DNA from: CALWOS01 sp963595735
GTDB lineage: Bacteria > Bacillota > Clostridia > Oscillospirales > Oscillospiraceae
Direction of reading: 5' to 3'
Assembly (NCBI GenBank): GCA_963595735.1
Contig: CAVBJJ010000054.1
Location: forward strand, 1-9,013
DNA: 9,013 nt
A program made the position numbers and the translations under genes. The notes beneath the pieces were generated by a model. It ran no database searches, had not been told where the DNA came from, and saw only the letters and a list, made by a program, of their open reading frames with translations. Positions 1-5,261 of the stretch are shown piece after piece. The number at the start of each line of letters is the position of its first letter. Position 1 is the stretch's first letter.

Positions 1-836
1 AAAAATTGCCGCAGGTCCTCCAGCTGCGCCAGCGCCACCCGGCGGCCTGCCTGATAGACCCGCTCCAGCTCCTCCGGATGCTTTTCCGTGCTGCCGATCT
101 CCAGCGGCGCTTCCGGCCGGATGACGAATACCTCCCCGGCGGCTTCTTTCCGGCAAATGTCCGCGATCGTGGCATTGTACACCCGGTACCGCTGCTCCAT
201 GTCCCGAATCAGCGCCGGATATTTCCGCAGCAGTATGCGCATCAGCGGCATCATCTTCTGGGGCTGCTTCCGATAGCTGGCCGGCTGGGTCAAAATGACC
301 ACATTCCGGTCGTAGCCGATCGACTCAAAAAACCGCAGCGGGACGGAATCGGAAATGCCCCCGTCCAGCAGCCGTCTGCCGTCGATCTCCACCGGGCGGG
401 AAGCCACCGGCATAGAGGCGCTGGCGCGGATGTAATCCATACTCTCTCTGGCATTCATGCAGCGCTGGTACACGGGCTTACCGGTGTCCACATCGGTACA
501 CACCACATAAAACTCCATCGGGTTGCTGTCAAAGGTATCCACATCCCAGATATCCAGCTGATAGGGCATGGTGTCGTAGCAAAACTTTGCCCCGTACAGA
601 TCCCCTGTAGTCAGCCAGGAACGGATGCTGCAAAAGCGTTTGTCCCGGCAAAAACGCTTGTTATAGCGAATAGCTCTGCCAATTTGGCGGGACTTGATGT
701 TGCAGCCAAAGGCCGCGCCCGCAGAAACGCCGATCGCGCCGTCAAAGTCGATGCCGTTTTCCATCATAACATCGATCACGCCGCAGGTAAACATTCCCCG
801 CATGGCGCCGCCCTCCATAACCAGTCCGGTTTTCAT
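1..836 (-). CDS. Patatin-like phospholipase family protein (3' end cut by window edge)
   Basis: Probably a serine lipid acyl hydrolase with a Ser-Asp dyad. I translated it by reverse complement; it begins MKTGLVMEGGAMRG, the glycine-rich oxyanion loop of patatins (residues 9-14). The nucleophile motif GVSAG follows with Ser38, and the DGG motif carrying the catalytic Asp is at residue 158 (DGGISDSVP). Both catalytic elements are intact. The start at 836 is supported by GGGAGGTG (841-848) just upstream. The frame stays open to the left edge, giving 278 codons, so only a short C-terminal piece is probably missing for this family of roughly 280-300 aa bacterial proteins. It is divergent from the recombinase gene. 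A TATGAT at 874-879 (minus strand) could be its -10, but I see no good -35. The true lipid substrate cannot be read from sequence. Confidence 0.9.
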   Translation of the reverse strand, partial: MKTGLVMEGGAMRGMFTCGVIDVMMENGIDFDGAIGVSAGAAFGCNIKSRQIGRAIRYNKRFCRDKRFCSIRSWLTTGDLYGAKFCYDTMPYQLDIWDVDTFDSNPMEFYVVCTDVDTGKPVYQRCMNARESMDYIRASASMPVASRPVEIDGRRLLDGGISDSVPLRFFESIGYDRNVVILTQPASYRKQPQKMMPLMRILLRKYPALIRDMEQRYRVYNATIADICRKEAAGEVFVIRPEAPLEIGSTEKHPEELERVYQAGRRVALAQLEDLRQF

Positions 837-1003
837 CCCGCACCTCCCTGTGTCTGTTTTCATTACCGGCATCATCATAGCACTTTCCCGCAGAAAAGGC
901 CAGAAACAAATATATACAAAATTTTACTTTTCTGTTATGCAGAGCATGACCTGCTTGCAGCAAAAGCCCTGCACAGGCAGACATCCAGGATGGAGGACGA
1001 ACG

Positions 1004-1618
1004 ATGAAACACACAAGTTACGGATATGTGCGGGTATCCAGCACCGATCAAAACGAAGAACGACAGCTCCTTGCGCTGCGGGAAAAGCTTGTACCCGCCC
1101 ACCGGATCTTCATGGACAAGCAATCCGGCCAGAGCTTTGACCGCCCGCAATATCAAAGGCTGATAAAAAAAGTAAAGCCCGGCGACCTACTCTACATCCT
1201 GAGCATTGACCGCCTGGGACGCAATTACGAGGAAATTCAGAACCAATGGCGCTTTTTGACCAAAGAAAAGGGCATTGATATTTGCGTTATGGATATGCCG
1301 CTTCTGGATACCCGGCAGGGCAAGGATCTGATGGGTACCTTTATCGCCGACCTGGTGCTGCAAATTCTCTCTTTTGTGGCGCAAAATGAGCGGGAAAATA
1401 TCCGAAAGAGACAAGCCCAGGGCATTGCCGCCGCAAAAGCGCGAGGCGTCCGGTTCGGCAGACCCAAAAAGGCGCTTCCAGAGGACTTTGGCCGCATCGT
1501 GGCAGACTGGGAAAACAAGCAGCTGCACTTTTCGGAGGCGCTGGCACGCTGCCGTATGAGCGAGGCCTCGTTTTACCGAAAGCTGCGGGAATACCGGCAG
1601 AAAAACGGCCAGAAATAG
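1004..1618 (+). CDS. Serine recombinase, resolvase/DNA-invertase type
   Basis: A 204-aa site-specific recombinase that breaks and rejoins DNA through a phosphoserine link with 2-bp staggered cuts. The catalytic domain is at about residues 4-140. YVRVSSTDQ places the nucleophile at Ser12 with Arg10 beside it; SIDRLGR at 68-73 supplies the active-site Asp/Arg pair; AQNERENIRKRQAQG at 126-140 is the start of the long E helix. The linker GVRFGRPKKALPED leads to a C-terminal helix-turn-helix at about 160-197 that would bind half-sites. Length and layout match Hin/Gin invertases and Tn3 resolvases, not large serine integrases. GGAGGA at 992-997 lies 6 nt before the ATG and fixes the start. All key residues are present, so it should be active. 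A pair of inverted sites with central GT/AC begins within 20 bp of its stop, so it is the likely enzyme for the adjacent invertible promoter. Confidence 0.95.
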   Translation: MKHTSYGYVRVSSTDQNEERQLLALREKLVPAHRIFMDKQSGQSFDRPQYQRLIKKVKPGDLLYILSIDRLGRNYEEIQNQWRFLTKEKGIDICVMDMPLLDTRQGKDLMGTFIADLVLQILSFVAQNERENIRKRQAQGIAAAKARGVRFGRPKKALPEDFGRIVADWENKQLHFSEALARCRMSEASFYRKLREYRQKNGQK

Positions 1619-1623
1619 AAAAG

Positions 1624-1649
1624 CTATCAAAAGGTGTACCTTTTGATAG
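1624..1649. repeat. Probable recombination crossover site 1 (near-perfect palindrome)
   Basis: Two perfect 12-bp half-sites, CTATCAAAAGGT and its reverse complement, flank a central GT at 1636-1637. The symmetry extends to 16 bp per arm (1620-1635 and 1638-1653). Size (26 bp), dyad symmetry and an asymmetric 2-bp centre are what serine invertases need. The half-site shares TATCAAAA, in the same register, with the Hin half-site TTATCAAAAACC (from memory). The site begins 5 nt after the recombinase stop codon. In RNA the same sequence would fold into a long hairpin flanked by A-rich and T-rich ends, so it may also act as a weak terminator in either direction. Confidence 0.7.
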
Positions 1650-1781
1650 CTTTCCCGACACGGGCATTATATACCAAAAGCCGCCATAAGGTCAAGTGTT
1701 TTTGATAAAATTCCCAAAATCCTCGGGGGAAATGTGCGAATTGGGCAGGATTTTCCCGTTTTGCGAACGGAATCAAAAGGT
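1638..1781. other. Predicted invertible promoter segment (phase switch)
   Basis: These 144 bp lie between the central dinucleotides of two inverted recombination sites and directly follow a serine recombinase gene. No convincing gene is present. The segment contains one strong sigma-A-like promoter, now reading left. Inversion sends each position x to 3419-x, which would place the -35 at 1724-1729, the -10 at 1748-1753 and the start of transcription near 1760, reading into the HTH gene at 1808 with a leader of roughly 50 nt. As drawn, the switch is OFF for the right-hand genes. Site layout is seen directly; inversion itself is inferred. Confidence 0.65.
1666..1695 (-). promoter_or_regulatory. 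Sigma-A-like promoter inside the invertible segment, pointing left
   Basis: On the minus strand TTGACC (1695-1690) is followed after 18 nt by a perfect TATAAT (1671-1666), or after 16 nt by the overlapping TATATA. Transcription would start near 1659, enter the site 1 palindrome and, if not stopped there, run antisense to the 3' end of the recombinase gene. No real gene lies in that direction on this strand until the patatin gene, which has its own start region. Confidence 0.75.
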
Positions 1782-1795
1782 ACACTTTTATGAGA
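1770..1795. repeat. Probable recombination crossover site 2, inverted relative to site 1
   Basis: Left half GAATCAAAAGGT, central AC at 1782-1783, right half ACTTTTATGAGA. The 14 bases ATCAAAAGGTACAC at 1772-1785 are the exact reverse complement of 1634-1647 in site 1, and the central dinucleotide is complementary as well, so the two sites are in the head-to-head orientation that gives inversion and not deletion. The outer half matches the site consensus poorly, making this the weaker site. It ends 12 nt before the HTH gene start at 1808. Confidence 0.68.
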
Positions 1796-1807
1796 GGATG
1801 AGAAAAC

Positions 1808-1987
1808 ATGGAGTACATGACTGTTCAAGAAGCATCTGAACTTTGGGGATATACTCCTGACACTATTAGAAAATGGTGCAAATCAGGAAAAATTTTTCTA
1901 ACGATTCATCCCGAAAAAATTTCGAACCGTTGGAAAATTCCTAAAGATGCACCGTGCCCGAAACCAATCAAAAAACGAAAAGAATGA
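1808..1987 (+). CDS. Small helix-turn-helix DNA-binding protein, excisionase/MerR-like
   Basis: A 59-aa protein, too short for many gene callers. Its core MTVQEASELWGYTPDTIRKW is a winged-HTH of the excisionase/MerR type: a first helix over residues 5-12, a turn, and a recognition helix at about 16-24. CKSGKI follows, and a SNRWKIP strand at 39-45 is the usual 'R.W.IP' ending of this domain. A lysine-rich tail (KPIKKRKE) closes it. AGAGGA at 1793-1798 lies 9 nt before the ATG. It is the first gene after crossover site 2, so it would lead the switched operon. It could regulate the operon, act as an accessory factor for the recombinase, or do neither; the sequence does not decide. Confidence 0.8.
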   Translation: MEYMTVQEASELWGYTPDTIRKWCKSGKIFLTIHPEKISNRWKIPKDAPCPKPIKKRKE

Positions 1988-1991
1988 TTAC

Positions 1992-2123
1992 ATGAGAATT
2001 AAATGCTTTATCGGAACTTTATTAACCGTATCAGTTAACTCTGTTTCGCAAGAGAAAAGCTCTGAATGCAGTTCTTTGAACTGTAATCCAAAAATGGGTG
2101 ATACGGAGATATTATCTATCTAA
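1992..2123 (+). CDS. Possible 43-aa small protein (uncertain)
   Basis: The frame begins MRIKCFIGTLLTVSVNSVSQ and runs to a TAA at 2121-2123. It starts 4 nt after the stop of the HTH gene, so translation could be coupled, but no good ribosome site precedes it. Residues 1-19 have a basic start followed by a short hydrophobic stretch, weakly like a signal peptide, and there are three cysteines (5, 26, 30). The gene would fill the otherwise empty 160-nt gap between 1987 and 2148. I do not recognise it, and it may be a chance frame. Confidence 0.3.
   Translation: MRIKCFIGTLLTVSVNSVSQEKSSECSSLNCNPKMGDTEILSI
2069..2083. promoter_or_regulatory. Short dyad, possible operator
   Basis: CAGTTC and GAACTG are perfect 6-bp arms around a TTT spacer. 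The dyad lies about 65 nt upstream of the 77-aa gene, in the gap after the HTH gene. A small MerR/excisionase-like protein encoded just upstream could bind it, but short dyads like this also arise by chance. No clear promoter accompanies it. Confidence 0.25.
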
Positions 2124-2147
2124 CTAGATTCATGAGGAAAAAGAACA

Positions 2148-2381
2148 ATGGATTTACGCACACAAATTCTACAAGAACTAAAAACAGAATCAGAAAAGAA
2201 TCGGACGCAGATAAAAGAATATGATAATGCCATAACAGCAGAACTTCTTGCCAGACCTGCAGCATTTACAACATCTGCTCGGAACGCCTGCGATATGCGT
2301 ACTGATGCGTATCGCAAAAAGAAAAAGGTGGTTGAAAGGAAACAGAAGTGGATAAGTGAAATGCTTTCCAAATATAAATAA
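2148..2381 (+). CDS. Small charged helical protein of unknown function
   Basis: A 77-aa protein rich in Lys, Glu and Arg with no hydrophobic segment, so probably cytoplasmic. Residues 1-35 (MDLRTQILQELKTESEKNRT onward) and 55-77 (YRKKKKVVERKQKWISEML) look like two charged amphipathic helices joined by a small-residue linker (ARPAAFTTSARNA, 35-47). A helical hairpin or coiled coil is the likely fold. GAGGA at 2134-2138 lies 9 nt before the ATG. The next gene starts 20 nt after the stop, so the two are probably co-transcribed. The next protein also has a helical, Lys/Glu-rich middle part, so a pairing of the two is possible but not shown. I do not recognise a family. Confidence 0.75.
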   Translation: MDLRTQILQELKTESEKNRTQIKEYDNAITAELLARPAAFTTSARNACDMRTDAYRKKKKVVERKQKWISEMLSKYK

Positions 2382-2401
2382 TCAACAAAGGATATCGAAT
2401 C

Positions 2402-3511
2402 ATGAGTTGTTTTATTAGTTTTGTTATTACCTTAGTACTTACAATAAGTTTTCTTATTCTTAGTCGAGCATATCAAAAAGCGCAAAACAACGCCGATCAG
2501 AAAGAAAACAAGTCCAAAAGTACAGACTATGTGTACAAAAGAAATGAAATTGCATCTGAAATTGGTGGTACAAACCTTGATAGATTTTTTATCGAGTGTA
2601 CTCTGTCACGCTGTAATGACTTTACAACATCCAAAAATGTAGCCAAGGCTAAGCTTTTCGCAGACAAATATAATTTATCCTATACCAATGATGCTGAAAT
2701 TGAAGCACTTTACAACCAGGCATTGAAAGCACATGAAAAAATCACCGATAAAATCATGACCGAAAAATTGGATAAACAGCGTCAGAAAGAGCAGAAAGAA
2801 TACAATTGCCTTATAAAATATGCTGAATATTACGGCCGCGACAAGAAGAAAGCTATACTCACTGATAGAATGAATGAACTGCGTAACAAAGCTGATTTAC
2901 TTGATCATACGGCAAATACGCTTATAAAGAGCGGACAGCAACGAGAACGCGATTGGGCAACTTGGGGCGGAATTGCAGATGGCATTGCCGGTGTTGGTGC
3001 TGGTGTTTCTACAGCAATTGATATTCAAATACAAAATGCACAAATACGCGCCCAAAATGAGGCTAATATGCGTTCTGCTATGCCGTCTTTTATGACATTG
3101 ACTGGCAACGCTTCACAAAATCGTTCTAACGCCAACAAAATTCAAAAACAAATTGAATCTCTAAGCGAAAAACTGGTATCAGATTTATCTGCACCCGAGG
3201 TAATGAAACTTCTCGAGATCATTAATCCAACTATTGATGTTTCGGAAACAGGTGCTTATGTAGTAACAGCTACTGTCATTGCTAAAAACAAATTATTTAT
3301 TTTTGATGATGTGCCTGCTGTTGCAGATGGTACGATTGAGGCTCATGTCTTAGATGGTACTCGCGAAATCGGAACGGCAAAAATGGTGCTGCCCGTCGAT
3401 GGCGTATCCGAAAAAACTGGAATCATTGGTATGGGACTTTCCGGCGCTGAATTTGGTAAGTCTTATAATATAACTTTTTCAGATTACAAGCTGTGGCTTA
3501 TGGAAAAATAA
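2402..3511 (+). CDS. Membrane-anchored protein with helical middle and beta-rich C-terminus, unknown function
   Basis: A 369-aa protein. Residues 3-22 (CFISFVITLVLTISFLILSR) form one N-terminal membrane segment, probably an uncleaved anchor. Residues 24-185 are highly charged and helical, with a Lys/Glu-rich stretch at 110-165. A Gly/Ala-rich hydrophobic stretch at 189-207 (GGIADGIAGVGAGVSTAI) resembles the loops of phage or toxin-like membrane-active proteins and could insert into or touch a membrane. A polar Gln/Asn-rich zone leads to a second helix at 243-272. Residues 273-369 alternate like beta strands (GAYVVTATVIAKNKLFIFDD, then IEAHVLDGTREIGTAKMVLP), suggesting a small beta-sandwich. 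AAAGGA at 2387-2392 lies 9 nt before the ATG. It is the largest gene of the presumptive switched operon and the best candidate for its surface or effector function, but I cannot name it. Confidence 0.85.
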   Translation: MSCFISFVITLVLTISFLILSRAYQKAQNNADQKENKSKSTDYVYKRNEIASEIGGTNLDRFFIECTLSRCNDFTTSKNVAKAKLFADKYNLSYTNDAEIEALYNQALKAHEKITDKIMTEKLDKQRQKEQKEYNCLIKYAEYYGRDKKKAILTDRMNELRNKADLLDHTANTLIKSGQQRERDWATWGGIADGIAGVGAGVSTAIDIQIQNAQIRAQNEANMRSAMPSFMTLTGNASQNRSNANKIQKQIESLSEKLVSDLSAPEVMKLLEIINPTIDVSETGAYVVTATVIAKNKLFIFDDVPAVADGTIEAHVLDGTREIGTAKMVLPVDGVSEKTGIIGMGLSGAEFGKSYNITFSDYKLWLMEK

Positions 3512-3560
3512 ACTACAGTAAACCAGGGTCAATACAATGTTACAGATTTAATCTAACAAA

Positions 3561-3920
3561 ATGACGAGCTTGCATACGGTAATAGAACTGTTACTGAATG
3601 GAAACAGGTGTTCCTTTAAGGATAAATACAACCTTTATTGTCCCGGATGTGGCGCTACAAGATCGTTATATAAGTTACTGCATTTTCAACTTAGGTCATC
3701 CTTTTTCTCGAATCCATTTGTAGTCATAATTATTTTTGAGACAATCGTTTTCTTTGGACTTCGGATATTCGATCACTTCAATGACAAGTCAAAACACAAG
3801 AGCCAGCGGCTATTCACAAAGATGCTAATAGGCACTTTACTTGGTTGGTTTCTATTTACACTAGTGAGAAATCTCCTCTTTATCCTTATCGGATATGACT
3901 ATTTGGGAGATTTATCATAG
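3561..3920 (+). CDS. DUF2752 family membrane protein
   Basis: A 119-aa protein with the family hallmark CPGCGATR at residues 27-34, where the two cysteines may bind a metal or form a disulfide. SSFFSNPFVV (47-55) follows as in the family, then two membrane segments at about 52-71 and 87-110. Function of DUF2752 proteins is unknown. The frame has a stop at 3549-3551, so ATG 3561 is the first possible ATG. It has no recognisable ribosome site (CTAACAAA upstream), so translation may be weak or begin slightly downstream at TTG 3570. It lies 49 nt after the 369-aa gene and is followed at once by a terminator, so it is probably the last gene of the operon. Confidence 0.8.
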   Translation: MTSLHTVIELLLNGNRCSFKDKYNLYCPGCGATRSLYKLLHFQLRSSFFSNPFVVIIIFETIVFFGLRIFDHFNDKSKHKSQRLFTKMLIGTLLGWFLFTLVRNLLFILIGYDYLGDLS

Positions 3921-3929
3921 CTCAAGATG

Positions 3930-3969
3930 AAAAGGGTGACTATTTCGACTTGAAAATAGCCGCCCTTTT
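3930..3969 (+). terminator. Rho-independent terminator of the AT-rich operon
   Basis: AAAAGGGTGACTATTT (3930-3945) pairs with AAATAGCCGCCCTTTT (3954-3969). The stem has one G-U pair and one A-C mismatch, and the hairpin ends in TTTT. It begins 10 nt after the DUF2752 stop codon. Confidence 0.8.
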
Positions 3970-3982
3970 GATATCTATAGGC

Positions 3983-4020
3983 AAAAATGGTACAGACACT
4001 TGCGCGTCTGTACCATTTTT
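3983..4020. terminator. Bidirectional terminator between convergent genes
   Basis: Perfect 15-bp arms AAAAATGGTACAGAC (3983-3997) and its complement (4006-4020) around an 8-nt loop. A tract of five A leads and five T follows, so it can stop transcription both ways. It is a second stop for the left operon and the stop for the minus-strand gene at 4090-4461. Confidence 0.85.
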
Positions 4021-4089
4021 GTTGGGCTTTTCCGCTTTTGTTGAGAATTTGGAAAAATGCTTTTGCGTCTCTGCTTCTGACTGAATAAA

Positions 4090-4461
4090 CTACGCCTGTT
4101 CCTGAGGACGCCAAAGCTTGGTGATAAAACATTCTATGCGCAGGTCGTCCCCTCCCACGGTGGAAAACCGCGCAAAATCTACCATCTTGACAAAGCGAAA
4201 GGGCTGCAGTGAGCCTTGCTTCAGAACGCCCCTGTCGCAGATCATGTCAAATACCAGCTCGTACTCCGACAGATCAGGATAAACGGAAACGCTCTTGCAG
4301 GAGCCATCTCTGGCCGGGCCGTTTAAGATCTCCTCCAGCAGTTCACAGGCCTTTTCCACCTTTTCATACTTTTCCTGATTCAGAGAATACTTTTCGCCCA
4401 ACTTACCGGACGCCTCCGCAATGGTATCCAATGTTATTCTTCTACAACGATTTTGCTCCAA
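4090..4461 (-). CDS. Conserved-looking hypothetical protein, 123 aa, TTG start
   Basis: I do not recognise a family. From the TTG at 4461-4459 it reads MEQNRCRRITLDTIAEASGK and continues as an alpha-helical N-terminal half (to about residue 48), then an alternating strand-rich half (SVSVYPDLSEYELVFDMI at 57-74, FRFVKMVDFARF at 88-99, RIECFITKLW at 108-117). No membrane segment or signal is seen, so a small soluble alpha/beta protein is likely. An ATG at 4545 in the same frame gives a 151-aa version, but the extra residues would be encoded by a sigma-A-like promoter and a ribosome site. GGAGGGG (4468-4474) lies 6 nt before the TTG. That makes TTG the better start. Confidence 0.7.
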   Translation of the reverse strand: MEQNRCRRITLDTIAEASGKLGEKYSLNQEKYEKVEKACELLEEILNGPARDGSCKSVSVYPDLSEYELVFDMICDRGVLKQGSLQPFRFVKMVDFARFSTVGGDDLRIECFITKLWRPQEQA

Positions 4462-4480
4462 TTTGATCCCCTCCCCCTGT

Positions 4481-4508
4481 ATTCTACCTGAAAATAACGC
4501 TTTGTCAA
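4481..4508 (-). promoter_or_regulatory. Sigma-A-like promoter for the 123-aa gene
   Basis: On the minus strand a perfect TTGACA (4508-4503) is followed after 16 nt by TAGAAT (4486-4481). Transcription would begin near 4474, giving a very short leader that starts at or inside the ribosome site GGAGGGG. This is why the TTG at 4461 is preferred as the start. Confidence 0.7.
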
Positions 4509-4530
4509 GATGCCGTGCCAAACAAATAAC

Positions 4531-4569
4531 AAAGGAAGCATACAACCACCACAGTCATATACTTCCTTT
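4531..4569 (-). terminator. Terminator of rubrerythrin
   Basis: Read on the minus strand, AAAGGAAGTATA (4569-4558) pairs with TATGCTTCCTTT (4542-4531) in a 12-bp stem with one G-U pair and a 15-nt loop, followed by the T-rich TGTTATTTGTTT. It lies 12 nt after the rubrerythrin stop codon and before the next promoter, so it separates the two genes. Confidence 0.65.
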
Positions 4570-4581
4570 ACGATTTCTATT

Positions 4582-5121
4582 TCAATAATTCTCCGCGTGG
4601 ATCTCAAAATAGGCCTGGGGGTGGTGGCAGACCGGGCATTCTGCCGGGGCTTTTTTACCGACTGCGATGTGTCCGCAATTGCGGCACTCCCAAATCTGTA
4701 CCCCGCTTTTGGCAAAGACCTCCTGCAGCTCTACATTGCGCAGCAGGGCGCGGTACCGCTCCTCGTGCTTTTTCTCCACAGCCGCAACGCCGCGAAACTG
4801 CTCTGCCAAGGCGGGAAAGCCCTCCTCCTCGGCCACCGCGGCCATGCGCTCGTACATATCCGTCCACTCGAAATGCTCTCCTGCCGCCGCGCTGGCCAGA
4901 TTTTCCGCAACGCCGCCGATCTCCCCCAGCGCCTGAAACCAGAGCTTGGCATGTTCCTTCTCGTTATCCGCGGTTTTCTGGAACAAGGCCGCGATTTGCT
5001 CAAAGCCCGCCTTTTTGGCCTCGCTGGCAAAAAAGGTGTATTTGTTCCTGGCCTGGGATTCTCCAGCAAACGCCTCCCAAAGATTTTGCTCCGTTCTTGT
5101 GCCGGCAAGTTTCTTCTCCAT
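4582..5121 (-). CDS. rbr: Rubrerythrin (peroxide-detoxifying di-iron protein)
   Basis: A 179-aa cytoplasmic non-heme iron protein that reduces hydrogen peroxide in anaerobes. The four-helix di-iron domain fills residues 1-135: AGESQARNKY carries Glu21, DNEKEH carries Glu54 and His57, YERM carries Glu91, AEEEGF carries Glu98, and VEKKHEERY carries Glu116 and His119, all expected ligands. A rubredoxin-like FeCys4 domain closes it, with Cys146, Cys149, Cys162 and Cys165 in WECRNCG and CPVCHHPQAYF. This is the classic order (di-iron then rubredoxin), not reverse rubrerythrin, and no ligand is missing. GGAGGG at 5128-5133 sits 6 nt before the ATG. It has its own terminator and is separated from the upstream operon by another, so it is probably monocistronic; I could not find a convincing promoter in 5134-5211. 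Confidence 0.97.
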   Translation of the reverse strand: MEKKLAGTRTEQNLWEAFAGESQARNKYTFFASEAKKAGFEQIAALFQKTADNEKEHAKLWFQALGEIGGVAENLASAAAGEHFEWTDMYERMAAVAEEEGFPALAEQFRGVAAVEKKHEERYRALLRNVELQEVFAKSGVQIWECRNCGHIAVGKKAPAECPVCHHPQAYFEIHAENY

Positions 5122-5211
5122 GTTTTTCCCTCCGATATATTTCTGGACGCTCTTTCACAATATATGGTTGCAAATCCGGCGCTATTTATGCACGCCGGCT
5201 CCCTGTAAAAC

Positions 5212-5246
5212 AAAAAACGGGCGAACCGCATGAAGCAGTTCGCCCG
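5212..5246 (-). terminator. Strong rho-independent terminator of the ftsEX-M23 cluster
   Basis: On the minus strand CGGGCGAAC (5246-5238) pairs perfectly with GTTCGCCCG (5226-5218) across an 11-nt loop and is followed by TTTTTTGTTTT from 5217 leftward. It begins about 16 nt after the M23 peptidase stop codon. Confidence 0.9.
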
Positions 5247-5261
5247 AAAGTGGACTCGTTT

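Noticed and set aside
6..1007. Long plus-strand frame of 333 aa overlapping the patatin gene
   Set aside because: It is opposite to a minus-strand gene with intact GGAMRG, GVSAG and DGG motifs and a good ribosome site; the translation has no recognisable domain and runs through the intergenic region.
1627..1818. Minus-strand 63-aa frame across the invertible segment
   Set aside because: Lies over both recombination sites and the promoter; no ribosome site and no recognisable protein.
3899..4132. Minus-strand 77-aa frame
   Set aside because: Covers both terminator hairpins and the end of two convergent genes.
4510..5208. Plus-strand frame of 232 aa
   Set aside because: Antisense to rubrerythrin, which has every metal ligand in place.
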